Made by a program: the position numbers and the translations under genes. Shown here piece by piece: positions 25,493 to 34,357 of a stretch of DNA of 64,000 bases. The stretch spans positions 124,001 to 188,000 of the forward strand of contig DATNIE010000017.1 in NCBI GenBank assembly GCA_035604595.1, written 5' to 3'. This DNA is from CAIKZZ01 sp035604595 (GTDB lineage: Bacteria; Pseudomonadota; Gammaproteobacteria; Steroidobacterales; Steroidobacteraceae). Every line of letters begins with the position of its first letter. The stretch's first letter is position 1. The notes under the pieces were generated by a model that did not search any database, was not told where the DNA came from, and saw only the letters and a list, made by a program, of their open reading frames with translations.

Positions 25493-26764
25493 ATGCGGGA
25501 CACCAGCGCCCTGCACGTCGATCCGACCCGCAGCCTGCTGCTTGACCTGTATACCGCGGCGTGCACCGCCGTCGAGGGCCGCCGTGCGGTGCGCGCGGCG
25601 CTCGCCTCGGCCGGGCATGCGCCCGCGGTTGGCAACTGGTCGCTGGTCGCGGTCGGAAAGGCCGCGGGCGCCATGGCGCTTGGCGCACTCGACGTGCTCG
25701 GGGCCCGTGTGCGGCGCGGACTCGTGGTCTCGCGGCGCGGTTACCTCGATGCTGAGCTCGAGCGCTGGCCGGCGGTCCGGTGCCTCGCGGCCGATCACCC
25801 GGTTCCCGGTGCGGCCAGCCTCGCCGCGGGCGCCGAACTCCTCAGTTTCGCCACCGCAACGCCAGCCGGCGAGCGCGTTCTGGTACTCGTTTCGGGCGGC
25901 GCCTCGAGCCTCGTTGAGGTACTCGCCGAGGGCATCACGCCGGAGGAACTGCGACGGGTCAACGAATGGGGACTCGCCTCCGGCGTGCCGATCGCGGCGC
26001 TCAACGCGGTGCGCCGCCGGCTGTCGCGGCTCAAGGACGGCCGGTTCGCCGCGGCGCTAGCCCACACCCGGGCGCAGGCGCTGTTGATCTCGGATGTCCC
26101 GGGCGATGACCCGGCCGTCATCGGCTCCGGGCTCGTCGGCCAGGCCGCGACCGCAGCGCTGCCCGAGGACCTGCCGCCGTGGTTGCGCACGGTGCTCGAG
26201 CGGGCCGGTGCGGGCCCCGCTGGCGCAACGCTCCCCGCCGAGCTCGTCGGCACGCTCCGAGATGCGCTCGCGGCGGCGGCGCGGGCCGCCGACGCCCGGG
26301 GGCTCACGACGCGCGTGCTCGCGCCGCCTGCGACCGGCGAGGTGTGCGCGGCGGCCAGCCGGTTCGCGCACGAACTCGCGCTCACGCCCGAGGATGTGCT
26401 GCTGTGGGGCGGGGAAACGACCGTCGAGCTGCCCGCCGATCCCGGCCGCGGCGGCCGCAACCAGCAGTTCGCACTGGCCGCCGCGCGGCTGATCGCGGGC
26501 CACGCGGACCTCGTGGTGCTTGCGGCCGGCACTGACGGTGCGGACGGCAATACCGACGATGCCGGCGCGATCGTCGATGGCGGCACTGTCGCGCGCGGGG
26601 CAGCAGAGGGTCTCGACGTCGAGGCGACGCTCGCCGCGGCCAACGCGGGGCCCTTCCTCGCTGCCTGCGGGGATCTGCTGCACACTGGGCCGACCGGCAC
26701 CAATGTCGGCGATCTGATCATCGGTCTTAGGCGCGGGCCCGCGCCCGGACCGCGCAGGGAGTGA
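25493..26764 (+). CDS. Glycerate 2-kinase (GckA/TtuD, MOFRL family)
   Basis: The 423 residues comprise an N-terminal DUF4147 domain (VAVGKAAGAMALGAL, DHPVPGAAS, VSGGASSL) and a C-terminal MOFRL domain (LLWGGETTVELP, GRGGRNQQFALAAA, GTDGADGNTDDAGA). Proteins of this build phosphorylate D-glycerate to 2-phosphoglycerate; older annotations call them hydroxypyruvate reductase TtuD. The ATG at 25493 fits the family; the frame stays open about 45 codons upstream into purF. It precedes the kinase gene by four bases, and no glyoxylate genes are adjacent. Confidence 0.9.
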   Translation: MRDTSALHVDPTRSLLLDLYTAACTAVEGRRAVRAALASAGHAPAVGNWSLVAVGKAAGAMALGALDVLGARVRRGLVVSRRGYLDAELERWPAVRCLAADHPVPGAASLAAGAELLSFATATPAGERVLVLVSGGASSLVEVLAEGITPEELRRVNEWGLASGVPIAALNAVRRRLSRLKDGRFAAALAHTRAQALLISDVPGDDPAVIGSGLVGQAATAALPEDLPPWLRTVLERAGAGPAGATLPAELVGTLRDALAAAARAADARGLTTRVLAPPATGEVCAAASRFAHELALTPEDVLLWGGETTVELPADPGRGGRNQQFALAAARLIAGHADLVVLAAGTDGADGNTDDAGAIVDGGTVARGAAEGLDVEATLAAANAGPFLAACGDLLHTGPTGTNVGDLIIGLRRGPAPGPRRE

Positions 26765-26768
26765 CCGG

Positions 26769-28010
26769 ATGCGCGTCCTGCTGATCGCCGACGATCCGAC
26801 CTTCCGCAAGCTCATCAAGCAGCATATCGTCACCGCCTTCGACGATCCGGTCATCGTCGAGCATGTGCCGCGCACCGCCGGCCAGCTGCCGCCCGAATTC
26901 CATGCCGTGGGCTACGATGCGGTACTGCTCGACCACGCACCCGCCCGCAGCACCGGGCTCGAGTGGCTGGCGGAGCTGCGCGCGCGGCCACTCTTTCCGC
27001 CGATCATCTACCTGCTCGCCACTCCCGATGAGGCAGGGACGGCTGTCGCAATTGAGCGCGGCGCGATCGGTACGATCGCCACGGCGAAGATCGATCACCA
27101 CGCGCTCGCGCAGCTGCTGCGCGACGCCGAGGGGATTCAGCGCCGCGTGCTGGCGGCGTTTCGCGCGACTCCCGCGGCACTGGCGACCTACACGTTCGGC
27201 TCGCTGGTCATCAAGGGGGTGCGCTGCATCCGCGCGATCGCGACAAGCCCGATCTCGACCGTCTACCTCGCGGAGAGCGAGCGCGAGGCGCGCCTCGTGG
27301 TGCTGAAGCTCCTGCGCCAGGTGCCGAACGTCAGCGACAAGCAGAGCACGTTTGATCGCTTCCTCCAGGAATACGAGATCATTCGCCACCTGCAGCACCC
27401 CAACGTGGTCGCGATCTTCGACCTCGGCGTGGCGGATGACCACGCGTTCATCCTGATGGAGTACTTCCCGGCCGGGGATCTGCGCAAGCACCTGCGACGG
27501 GGCATCAAGCCGCTAGCTGCGCTCGGCATGCTGCGGCAGATGGCCGCGGCGCTTGCGGCGATTCACGCGGCCGGCGTCCTGCACCGCGACCTGAAGCCCG
27601 GCAACGTGATGCTGCGCGCCGACGGCACGATCGCGCTGATCGACTTTGGTCTCGCCAAACAGCTGACGCTGGAGGCGGAGATCACTGCGACGGGCGAGAT
27701 CTTCGGCACGCCGTACTACATGAGTCCGGAGCAGGGCCACGGGCGCGAGGTCGATCCGCGCAGCGACGTCTACAGCCTCGGCGTCATCTTCTACGAGATG
27801 CTGACCGGCAAGAAGCCGTACCTCGCGCCCAGCCCGATGGGCGTGATCTACAAGCACAGCCACTCGCCGATCCCGACCCTGCCACCGGAGCTCGCGGTGT
27901 GGCAGCCGTTGCTCGAACGCCTGCTCGCCAAGGAACCGGCGGACCGGTTTCAGTCGGCTGGCGAGCTGATCGGGGCCATCGATGCGCTGGCGCCGGGCGG
28001 GCTCCCATGA
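26769..28010 (+). CDS. Receiver-domain Ser/Thr protein kinase (Hanks type)
   Basis: The 413 residues consist of an N-terminal receiver domain (about 1-120) and a eukaryotic-like kinase domain (about 145-405). The receiver has the acidic pair (IADDPT), the phospho-acceptor candidate Asp in DAVLLDHAP, a Thr in LLATPDE and the Lys in ATAKIDHHA, so it looks phosphorylatable. The kinase has the catalytic loop HRDLKPGN, DFG in LIDFGLAK and GTPYYMSPEQ, so it should be active, but the glycine-rich loop is degenerate (AIATSPISTVYLA). No transmembrane or PASTA region is present, so it is cytoplasmic. The stop overlaps the miaE start by four bases. Targets are unknown. Confidence 0.88.
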   Translation: MRVLLIADDPTFRKLIKQHIVTAFDDPVIVEHVPRTAGQLPPEFHAVGYDAVLLDHAPARSTGLEWLAELRARPLFPPIIYLLATPDEAGTAVAIERGAIGTIATAKIDHHALAQLLRDAEGIQRRVLAAFRATPAALATYTFGSLVIKGVRCIRAIATSPISTVYLAESEREARLVVLKLLRQVPNVSDKQSTFDRFLQEYEIIRHLQHPNVVAIFDLGVADDHAFILMEYFPAGDLRKHLRRGIKPLAALGMLRQMAAALAAIHAAGVLHRDLKPGNVMLRADGTIALIDFGLAKQLTLEAEITATGEIFGTPYYMSPEQGHGREVDPRSDVYSLGVIFYEMLTGKKPYLAPSPMGVIYKHSHSPIPTLPPELAVWQPLLERLLAKEPADRFQSAGELIGAIDALAPGGLP

Positions 28011-28636
28011 ATCGGGCGGTCGCAGCAGGCGCGCCGGCGGATGAGGACTACGGGCTCGCGGCACCGACGCCTGGCGCGTGGTTCGAGGCCGCTCCCGCCG
28101 CGCTCGAGCTGCTGCTCATCGATCACGCCAACTGCGAGAAGAAGGCGGCGTCGAGCGCGCTCGGCCTGATTTTCTCATACGCGGAGGACACCGCGCTCGG
28201 CCTTGCGCTCGCACGCCTGGCACGGGAGGAGCTGCGGCACTTCGAGCAGGCGCTGAGGCTGCTCGCGGCGCAGGGACTGCCGTATCGGCGGCTGTCGCCC
28301 GGCCGCTACGCCGGCGAGCTGAGGCGCGCGACCGCGAGCCACGAGCCGGCCCGCAAGCTCGATCTGCTGATCACGGGCGCGCTGATCGAGGCGCGTTCCT
28401 GCGAGCGTTTCCGGGGACTGGTGCCGCATCTGCCGGCCCGGGTCGCGGAGTTCTATGCGTCCCTCGAGGCGGCCGAAGGGCGCCACACGCACCTCTACCT
28501 CGACCTCGCTCGGGTCCATGCGCGGCGTACCGGGCTCGGTCTCGGCGCCCGGTTCCGGTCGCTCGCCGCGCTCGAGGCCGAGCTGGCAACACGGCCGGAT
28601 CCGCAGTTCCGGTTCCATTCCGGTCCGCCCGGCTGA
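28007..28636 (+). CDS. miaE: tRNA-(2-methylthio-N6-isopentenyladenosine-37) hydroxylase MiaE
   Basis: MiaE is a diiron enzyme that hydroxylates the isopentenyl group of ms2i6A37 in tRNAs reading UNN codons. It has 209 residues. The ferritin-like four-helix core shows the iron ligands in DHANCEKKAAS, REELRHFEQAL and the second set in EARSCERF and EAAEGRHTHLY. The ATG lies inside the kinase stop codon (ATGA), which fixes the start and implies coupled expression. MiaA and MiaB, which make the substrate, are not in the window. Confidence 0.92.
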   Translation: MNRAVAAGAPADEDYGLAAPTPGAWFEAAPAALELLLIDHANCEKKAASSALGLIFSYAEDTALGLALARLAREELRHFEQALRLLAAQGLPYRRLSPGRYAGELRRATASHEPARKLDLLITGALIEARSCERFRGLVPHLPARVAEFYASLEAAEGRHTHLYLDLARVHARRTGLGLGARFRSLAALEAELATRPDPQFRFHSGPPG

Positions 28637-28729
28637 GGCCTGCTCTGTCGCGGCCCCTCGATGCCGCGCGCCCCCGATTCGCGATTGCGCCGAGCCGAGC
28701 CGCGGCCGCCTCGCGGGGCGAGGTCCGGC

Positions 28730-29455
28730 TCAGGCGCGCGGCAGGCCCGCCAGTACCAGCCCCGCGGCGTCCCAGCGCAGGACGCTGCCCTGCGTGTACC
28801 AGTCGCCGGTGACGATCCGGGTCCGGGGTCGGCCGTCGACCATGCTTGGATAGACGCCGGGACGGTGGGTATGGCCGTGCACGAGCGTGTCGACGCCTGC
28901 GTCGCGGAACACGGCGGCGACGGCTGCGGCATTGACGTCCATCAGCATCGGCGGCTGACCTGCCGTGTGGGCCTTGCTGCCCGCACGGGCCTCGACCGCG
29001 AGCGCCTGGCGCTGGGCGACGCTGAGCGCCAGAAACTGCGCCTGCCAAGCCGGATCCCTCACCAGCGCTCGCAGCCGTTGGTACGGGACGTCGTCGGTGC
29101 ATAACGCATCGCCATGGGTCAGCAGCGCCCGCTGGCCGTCGATCTCGACGATCGTCGGGTCGGTGAGCAAGATCCCACCGGTCTCCTCGCAGAACCGCTC
29201 CCCGAGCAGGAAGTCGCGGTTGCCGTGCATCAGGTAGAGCGCGACGCCCGTCGCGGTGAGCGCGCGCAACGCCGCGACGACCTCGCGCTTGTGCGGATCG
29301 GGATCGTCGTCGCCGATCCACACCTCGAACAGGTCGCCGAGGATGTAGAGCGCGCGCGCGGCGCAGGCCTGCGCCGCGAGGAACCCTGTGAACTGCCGGG
29401 CAATCTCGGGCCGCGCCCCGTCGAGGTGCAGGTCTGAGACCACCAGTGCGGTCAT
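28730..29455 (-). CDS. lpxH: UDP-2,3-diacylglucosamine pyrophosphohydrolase LpxH
   Basis: LpxH cleaves UDP-2,3-diacylglucosamine to lipid X in lipid A synthesis at the inner membrane. The 241-residue calcineurin-like phosphoesterase has all metal motifs: SDLHLD, ILGDLFEVWIGDD, HGNRDFLLG, LTHGDALCTDD and HGHTHRPG. The start overlaps the stop of the cyclophilin gene by four bases (ATGA), the same ppi-lpxH pairing as in E. coli and Pseudomonas. Its presence implies an outer membrane with lipid A. Confidence 0.95.
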   Translation of the reverse strand: MTALVVSDLHLDGARPEIARQFTGFLAAQACAARALYILGDLFEVWIGDDDPDPHKREVVAALRALTATGVALYLMHGNRDFLLGERFCEETGGILLTDPTIVEIDGQRALLTHGDALCTDDVPYQRLRALVRDPAWQAQFLALSVAQRQALAVEARAGSKAHTAGQPPMLMDVNAAAVAAVFRDAGVDTLVHGHTHRPGVYPSMVDGRPRTRIVTGDWYTQGSVLRWDAAGLVLAGLPRA

Positions 29456-30246
29456 TTGGGCGCAGGTGCTGCGGCCGGCTGCGCGTCAGATTGCCCGACG
29501 GGTGGTGCGCCGGGCGGTGCGGTCGGTGGTGCGGCGGGCGATGCGGTGGCCGGTGCGGCGGTCGATGCAGCGGGCGTCGCCGCCACCGGCGCACGCGCCG
29601 ACGCCGCGGGCTCGGCGATCACCTCGATGCGCTTGATGATGACCGGCTCAATCGGTGCGTCCTTGGCCCACGGCCCCACCGGGCCCGTCGGCGTCCGGCC
29701 AATGCGATCGACGACGTCCATGCCTTCGACCACGCGGCCGAAGATCGCGTAGCCCCACCGCAGCGGGGTCGGGTCGAGATCCTCGTTGTCAGTGAGGTTT
29801 ACGTAGAACTGCGCGTTGCCGGAGTGCGGGGCTTCGCTGCGCGCGAGCCCGACGGTCCCGCGCTTGTTGGACAGCCCGTTGCCGGACTCGTTCGGGACGG
29901 GCGCTTTCGTGTCCTTCAGCTTGTACTTCTCGTCGTATCCGCCGCCCTGGACGACGAAGTTGCTGATGACGCGGTGGAACAGCGTGCCGCTGTACTGGCC
30001 GCTGGCCACGTAGGCGAGGAAGTTCGCGGTCGTCAGCGGCGCCCGCACGCTGTCGACCAGCACGGTGAAACTGCCGAGCGTGGTGTCGATCCGGACGCGG
30101 CTGCCGGTCGTCTCCGCCGGCGCTGGCGGCGCCGCTGGTGCAGGCGCAGCCGCCACGAATCCCGGCAGCACGACCAGCAGGCACCCGGCCAGCAGGCTCC
30201 TGATCCCGGTGGGGCGGCGGTGGGCAGCGGCGCGGGGCGTTGGCAT
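29452..30246 (-). CDS. Periplasmic cyclophilin-type peptidyl-prolyl isomerase
   Basis: This protein accelerates proline isomerisation during folding. It has 264 residues from the ATG at 30246, which has a perfect AGGAGAT ribosome-binding sequence. A signal peptide (LLAGCLLVVLPGFVAAA) precedes the compact bacterial cyclophilin domain (about 45-215), with FHRVISNFVVQGGGYD at the active site and SGNAQFYVNL. A Pro/Ala-rich tail of about 40 residues follows and is unusual for PpiA. Its position resembles ppiB, which is cytoplasmic in E. coli, but this one appears to be exported. Confidence 0.9.
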   Translation of the reverse strand: MPTPRAAAHRRPTGIRSLLAGCLLVVLPGFVAAAPAPAAPPAPAETTGSRVRIDTTLGSFTVLVDSVRAPLTTANFLAYVASGQYSGTLFHRVISNFVVQGGGYDEKYKLKDTKAPVPNESGNGLSNKRGTVGLARSEAPHSGNAQFYVNLTDNEDLDPTPLRWGYAIFGRVVEGMDVVDRIGRTPTGPVGPWAKDAPIEPVIIKRIEVIAEPAASARAPVAATPAASTAAPATASPAAPPTAPPGAPPVGQSDAQPAAAPAPK

Positions 30247-30276
30247 CGGGATCTCCTGGGGAACCGGGCAGCGCGC

Positions 30277-30284
30277 ATTATACT
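30277..30284. promoter_or_regulatory. Overlapping divergent -10 boxes between the cyclophilin gene and gltX
   Basis: ATTATACT at 30277-30284 reads TATAAT on the minus strand (30282-30277) and TATACT on the plus strand (30279-30284). The minus box suits the cyclophilin gene, with a leader of about 24 bases that holds AGGAGAT. The plus box lies only eight bases before the gltX ATG, which would give an almost leaderless gltX message. Confidence 0.4.
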
Positions 30285-30292
30285 TCGCGTCC

Positions 30293-31723
30293 ATGCCGCA
30301 CCCGGTCGTCACCCGTTTCGCGCCGAGCCCCAGCGGATTGCTGCACCTCGGCAACGTCCGCACGGCGCTGTTCAACTGGCTGTACGCGCGCCGGCATGGC
30401 GGGCGGTTTGTGCTCAGGATCGAGGACACCGACCGCGCGCGCTCGGACGAGGCGCAGATCGGCGCGCTGATGGCCGAGCTCGGCTGGCTCGGGCTCGACT
30501 GGGATGCAGGGCCGGACCGCGAGGATGCGGCAGGCCCCTATCGTCAGTCGGCACGCGGCGCCTTCTACGCGGCCGCCTGGCAGCGCCTGCTGGCGGCCGA
30601 TCTCGCCTACCCGTGCTACTGCACGCCGCTCGAGCTCGAGATGGCGCGCAAGGCGGCTCTCAGTCGTGGCGAGCCGCCGCGCTACGCCGGAACCTGCGCG
30701 CGCCTCGACGAGCCGGGCCGGGCGGCGCGCGAGCGCGAAGGACGCGCACCCTCGCTCCGGTTCCGGGTGCCGTCTGGCCAGGACATCCGCTATCAGGATC
30801 TGGTGCGCGGACCGCAGCGCTTCTCGAGCGATGAGCTCGGCGATTTCGTGATCCGCCGGGCCGATGGATCGGCAGCATTCCTGTTCTGCAATGCCCTCGA
30901 CGATTCGGCGATGGGCGTCACGCACGTGTTGCGCGGTGAGGACCACGTCGCGAACACGCCGCGCCAGCAGCTGCTCGTGCTCGCGCTCGGCGAGCGCGTG
31001 CCCGCCTACGGTCACGTGCCGCTGCTGGTCGGGACGGATGGCGCACCGCTCTCCAAGCGCCACGGCAGTGCCAGCGTCGCCGATGTGCGCGCCGCGGGCT
31101 TCCTGCCGGAGGCGGTCGTCAACCTGCTCGCGCGCCTCGGCCACAGCTATCCGGTCGAGGGCTGGCTGGAGCCGGCGGCGCTGATCGGGCACTTCGACCT
31201 GAGCGCGCTCGGCCGGGCTCCGGCGCACTTCGATCTGACCCAGCTGCAGTACTGGCAGAAGGAGGCGGTGCGCCGGGCCCCGGCCGCGACGCTCGAGCCG
31301 TGGGCACGCGGACGCGTCCCGCCCGGCGAGGAAGCCCGGTTCATCGCCGCCGTGCGCGCGAATCTGACCCTGCCGCCCGACGCTGCGGAATGGGCCCACC
31401 TGATCTACGGCGAGCTGCCGTGCGCCGAGGGGGCGGTCCGCACGGCGATCGTCGAGGCGGGCGAGGGTCTGTTTGCCGCGGCACTCGCCGTCACCGCCGA
31501 GCGGGTCGACTATGCGAGGCTGATCACGGCGCTGAAGGCGGCCACCGGGCGGTCCGGCCGCGCGCTGTTCCAGCCCCTGCGGGCCGCCCTGACACAGCGC
31601 CTCGACGGCCCCGAGCTCGCCCAGCTCATCGCCGTCATCCCCGAGCGTCAGATCCGCGTCCGGCTCGCGGCCGCGCGCGACCTCGCGAGCCGGACCGCTC
31701 GCCACGAGGCCGCAAACCGGTGA
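30293..31723 (+). CDS. gltX: Glutamyl-tRNA synthetase (possibly a second, GluRS2-type copy)
   Basis: This class I synthetase charges tRNA-Glu and, in some proteobacteria, tRNA-Gln. It has 476 residues. The HIGH-like motif is PSGLLHLGN, the KMSKS-like motif is PLSKRHGS, and a C-x-C...C zinc-type cluster is present (CYCTP, then GTCARL). In Pseudomonas glnS lies between the cyclophilin gene and cysS; here gltX has that place, so it may be the GluRS2 type that misacylates tRNA-Gln for the GatCAB route. No Shine-Dalgarno sequence is visible before the ATG. The cysS start overlaps its stop (GTGA). Confidence 0.9.
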   Translation: MPHPVVTRFAPSPSGLLHLGNVRTALFNWLYARRHGGRFVLRIEDTDRARSDEAQIGALMAELGWLGLDWDAGPDREDAAGPYRQSARGAFYAAAWQRLLAADLAYPCYCTPLELEMARKAALSRGEPPRYAGTCARLDEPGRAAREREGRAPSLRFRVPSGQDIRYQDLVRGPQRFSSDELGDFVIRRADGSAAFLFCNALDDSAMGVTHVLRGEDHVANTPRQQLLVLALGERVPAYGHVPLLVGTDGAPLSKRHGSASVADVRAAGFLPEAVVNLLARLGHSYPVEGWLEPAALIGHFDLSALGRAPAHFDLTQLQYWQKEAVRRAPAATLEPWARGRVPPGEEARFIAAVRANLTLPPDAAEWAHLIYGELPCAEGAVRTAIVEAGEGLFAAALAVTAERVDYARLITALKAATGRSGRALFQPLRAALTQRLDGPELAQLIAVIPERQIRVRLAAARDLASRTARHEAANR

Positions 31724-33150
31724 TCGAGATCCACAACTCCTACACCGGCCGCAAGGAGCCTCTGCGGGAGCTCGAGCCGGGCCACGTGCGCATGTACGTG
31801 TGCGGCATGACCGTCTACGACTACTGCCACGTCGGCCACGCCCGCTCGCTGATCGTCTTCGACGTCGTGCGCCGCTACCTGAAGTATCGCGGCTACCGGG
31901 TCACGCACGTCCGCAACATCACCGACATCGACGACAAAATCATCGCGCGGGCCGCCGAGAACGGCGAGACCGTGAGCGCGCTGACCGAGCGGTTCATCGC
32001 CGCGCTCCGCGAGGATTGCGCCGCGCTCGGCGTCGAGACCCCTGAGCACGAGCCGCGCGCGACCGAGTACGTCGCCGAGATCATCGCCATGGTGCGCACG
32101 CTGATCGACAAGGGTTATGCCTACGTTGCGCCCGACGGCGACGTCCTGTACTCGGTGAGCGGCTTTCCGGCCTATGGGCGGCTGTCGGGCAAGAGGCTCG
32201 CGGAGCTGCGCGCCGGCGCGCGCGTCGAAGTCGACGCCGGCAAGCGCGATCCGCTCGACTTCGTGCTGTGGAAGATGGCGAAACCCGCCGAGCCGCGCTG
32301 GGACTCACCGTGGGGCGCGGGCCGGCCCGGCTGGCACATCGAGTGCTCGGCGATGTCGGTGGCGCTGCTCGGCAGCCACTTCGACGTGCACGGCGGCGGC
32401 ATGGATCTGAAGTTTCCGCACCACGAAAATGAGATCGCCCAGAGCTGCGCCGCCTGCGGCACGCCGTTCGTCAACGTCTGGATGCACAACGGCTTCGTCA
32501 ACGTCGACGCCGAGAAGATGTCGAAGTCGCTCGGCAACTTCTTCACGGTGCGCGAGGTGCTGGCACGGATAAGGCCCGAGGTGCTGCGGGCGTTCGTGCT
32601 GGCGAGCCACTACCGCGGCCCGGTCAACTACTCCGACGAGAACCTCCGGCACGCCGATGCGACGCTCGAGCGTCTGTACGGTGCGCTGCGCGGCGCGCCC
32701 GCTGCGGGGCCGGACGCCGGCACCATGGCGGCTGAGATCGGAGCGGCGCGCGAGCGCTTCGAACTCGCGATGGACGATGACTTCAACACGCCCGAGGCGC
32801 TCGCGGTGCTGCTCGCGCTGGCGCGCGATCTCAATGTCGCCAAGGCGGCCGGCGATGCGCCGCAGGTCGCGGCGCTCGCCACGGGGCTGCGCCGCCTCGG
32901 CGGCGTCCTCGGCATCCTCGCGCAGGACCCCGAGACCTGGCTCCAGACGAGACCGGCGACGGGACTCGCGCCCGAACGAGGCGCCGTGCCGCAGCCGGAT
33001 GCGGCCGAGATCGACGCGCTCGTCGCGGCGCGCACTGCGGCGCGCAAGGCCCGCAACTTCGCCGAGTCGGACCGGCTGCGCGATCAGCTGGTGGAGCGCG
33101 GCGTCGTGCTCGAGGACGGGCCTCTGGGCACGCGCTGGCGCTGGCGCTGA
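31720..33150 (+). CDS. cysS: Cysteinyl-tRNA synthetase
   Basis: This is a class I synthetase of 476 residues starting at a GTG inside the gltX stop codon. The zinc ligand Cys28 (MYVCGMTVYD) is at the E. coli position; further ligands are in WHIECSAM and HHENEIAQ. HIGH reads HVGHA and KMSKS is exact (AEKMSKSLGN). The C-terminal DALR and anticodon-binding domains are complete. The gltX-cysS overlap suggests coupled production of two synthetases. Confidence 0.97.
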   Translation: MIEIHNSYTGRKEPLRELEPGHVRMYVCGMTVYDYCHVGHARSLIVFDVVRRYLKYRGYRVTHVRNITDIDDKIIARAAENGETVSALTERFIAALREDCAALGVETPEHEPRATEYVAEIIAMVRTLIDKGYAYVAPDGDVLYSVSGFPAYGRLSGKRLAELRAGARVEVDAGKRDPLDFVLWKMAKPAEPRWDSPWGAGRPGWHIECSAMSVALLGSHFDVHGGGMDLKFPHHENEIAQSCAACGTPFVNVWMHNGFVNVDAEKMSKSLGNFFTVREVLARIRPEVLRAFVLASHYRGPVNYSDENLRHADATLERLYGALRGAPAAGPDAGTMAAEIGAARERFELAMDDDFNTPEALAVLLALARDLNVAKAAGDAPQVAALATGLRRLGGVLGILAQDPETWLQTRPATGLAPERGAVPQPDAAEIDALVAARTAARKARNFAESDRLRDQLVERGVVLEDGPLGTRWRWR

Positions 33151-33182
33151 CCGGTCGCCGTCGCAACCCGCGGCGCACCGTC

Positions 33183-34049
33183 TCAGGCCGCGTGCAGCCC
33201 CTGGTGCGCCAGGCTGCTCTCGAGCGTGTTCTTCATCAGCGCCGCGATCGTCATCGGACCCACGCCGCCGGGGACCGGCGTGATCCAGCTCGCGCGTTCG
33301 CGCGCGGCCTCGTAGACGACATCACCGACCAGCTTGCCGCCCGGCAGGCGGTTCATGCCAACGTCTATCACAACAGCGCCGTCGCGGATCCAGTCGCCGG
33401 GAACGAGTCCGGGCTTGCCGGTCGCCACCACCAGGATCTCGGCGCGGCGCACCTCGGCGGCGAGGTCCGCGGTCGCGCTGTGGCAGACGGTGATCGTCGC
33501 GCCCGCCATCAGCAGCTCGAGGGCCATCGGTCGGCCGACGATGTTTGACTGGCCGACGATCACTGCGTTCTTGCCGCGCGCGGCGATGCCGCTGGCGGTG
33601 AGCATGATCATGATCCCGTAGGGGGTGCACGAGCGCAGCAGCGGCTTGCGCAGCGCGAGGCGCCCCACGTTGTACGGATGGAAGCCGTCGACGTCCTTCT
33701 TCGGATCGATGCGCTCGATCACCGCGTGCGGGTTGATGTGCTTCGGCAGCGGCGACTGCACCAGGATCCCGTCGATCGCCAGGTCGACGTTCAGACTGTC
33801 GATCAGCGCGACGAGCTCGGCCTCGGACGTCGAGGCGGGCAGGTCGTAGGCGACCGAGGCGATGCCGGTCTCCTCGCAGGAGCGGCGCTTGTTGCGCACG
33901 TAGATCTCGGAGGCTGGGTCCTCGCCGACGAGCACCACGGCCAGCCCCGGGCGGCGCGCGCCGCGCGCGCAGAGCGCGTCCGTCTGCGCGCGGACCTCGG
34001 CCTTCAGGGACCGTGAAATCGCCTTGCCATCGAGAATCTTCGCCGTCAC
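33183..34049 (-). CDS. folD: Methylenetetrahydrofolate dehydrogenase/cyclohydrolase FolD
   Basis: FolD interconverts 5,10-methylene- and 10-formyl-tetrahydrofolate with NADP. It has 288 residues. The catalytic lysine is in YVRNKRRSC, the folate-binding sequence is LVQSPLPKH and DVDGFHPYN, and the NADP loop is VIVGQSNIVGRPMA, ending in PVPGGVGPMTIAAL. It converges on cysS with a 32-bp gap and has a GATAAT-like -10 on its own strand near 34096. It lies next to the tRNA cluster, as in Pseudomonas. Confidence 0.97.
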   Translation of the reverse strand: MTAKILDGKAISRSLKAEVRAQTDALCARGARRPGLAVVLVGEDPASEIYVRNKRRSCEETGIASVAYDLPASTSEAELVALIDSLNVDLAIDGILVQSPLPKHINPHAVIERIDPKKDVDGFHPYNVGRLALRKPLLRSCTPYGIMIMLTASGIAARGKNAVIVGQSNIVGRPMALELLMAGATITVCHSATADLAAEVRRAEILVVATGKPGLVPGDWIRDGAVVIDVGMNRLPGGKLVGDVVYEAARERASWITPVPGGVGPMTIAALMKNTLESSLAHQGLHAA

Positions 34050-34127
34050 GAACAGCCTCCCGAACCATCGGCCACGCCCTAAAGCCGATCATTATCGCAC
34101 GCAGCGCGCGCAGCGCGCCGCCGGCGT

Positions 34128-34156
34128 TTGACGGGCTCTGGCACGAACCGTAAGAT
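34128..34156 (+). promoter_or_regulatory. Promoter of the tRNA-Pro/Arg/His/Lys cluster
   Basis: TTGACG (34128-34133), a 17-bp spacer and TAAGAT (34151-34156) form the best sigma-70 promoter in the window. The bases after the -10 are GC-rich (TGCCCGTCCCG), the discriminator type found in stringently controlled tRNA promoters. The first tRNA begins 65 bases downstream. Confidence 0.75.
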
Positions 34157-34221
34157 TGCCCGTCCCGTGCGCGCCGGACATGGGCGCTGAGCCTTGGCCG
34201 GGCACCCGGGCGGTTCCTTGG

Positions 34222-34298
34222 CGGGGCATGGCGCAGTCTGGTAGCGCATCTGCTTTGGGAGCAGAGGGTCGGGGGTTCAAATCCCTCTGCCCCGACCA
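34222..34298 (+). tRNA. tRNA-Pro(TGG)
   Basis: A 77-base cloverleaf. The acceptor CGGGGCA pairs with TGCCCCG, the anticodon loop TTTGGGA gives TGG, the T-loop is GGTTCAAATCC, and the CCA end is encoded. First of four tRNAs read from one promoter. Confidence 0.96.
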
Positions 34299-34357
34299 TC
34301 AACACTCCCGCGGGAGGGTCCGGCCGTTGATTCGGGGGCAGTATCGGGAGCCTTGCC

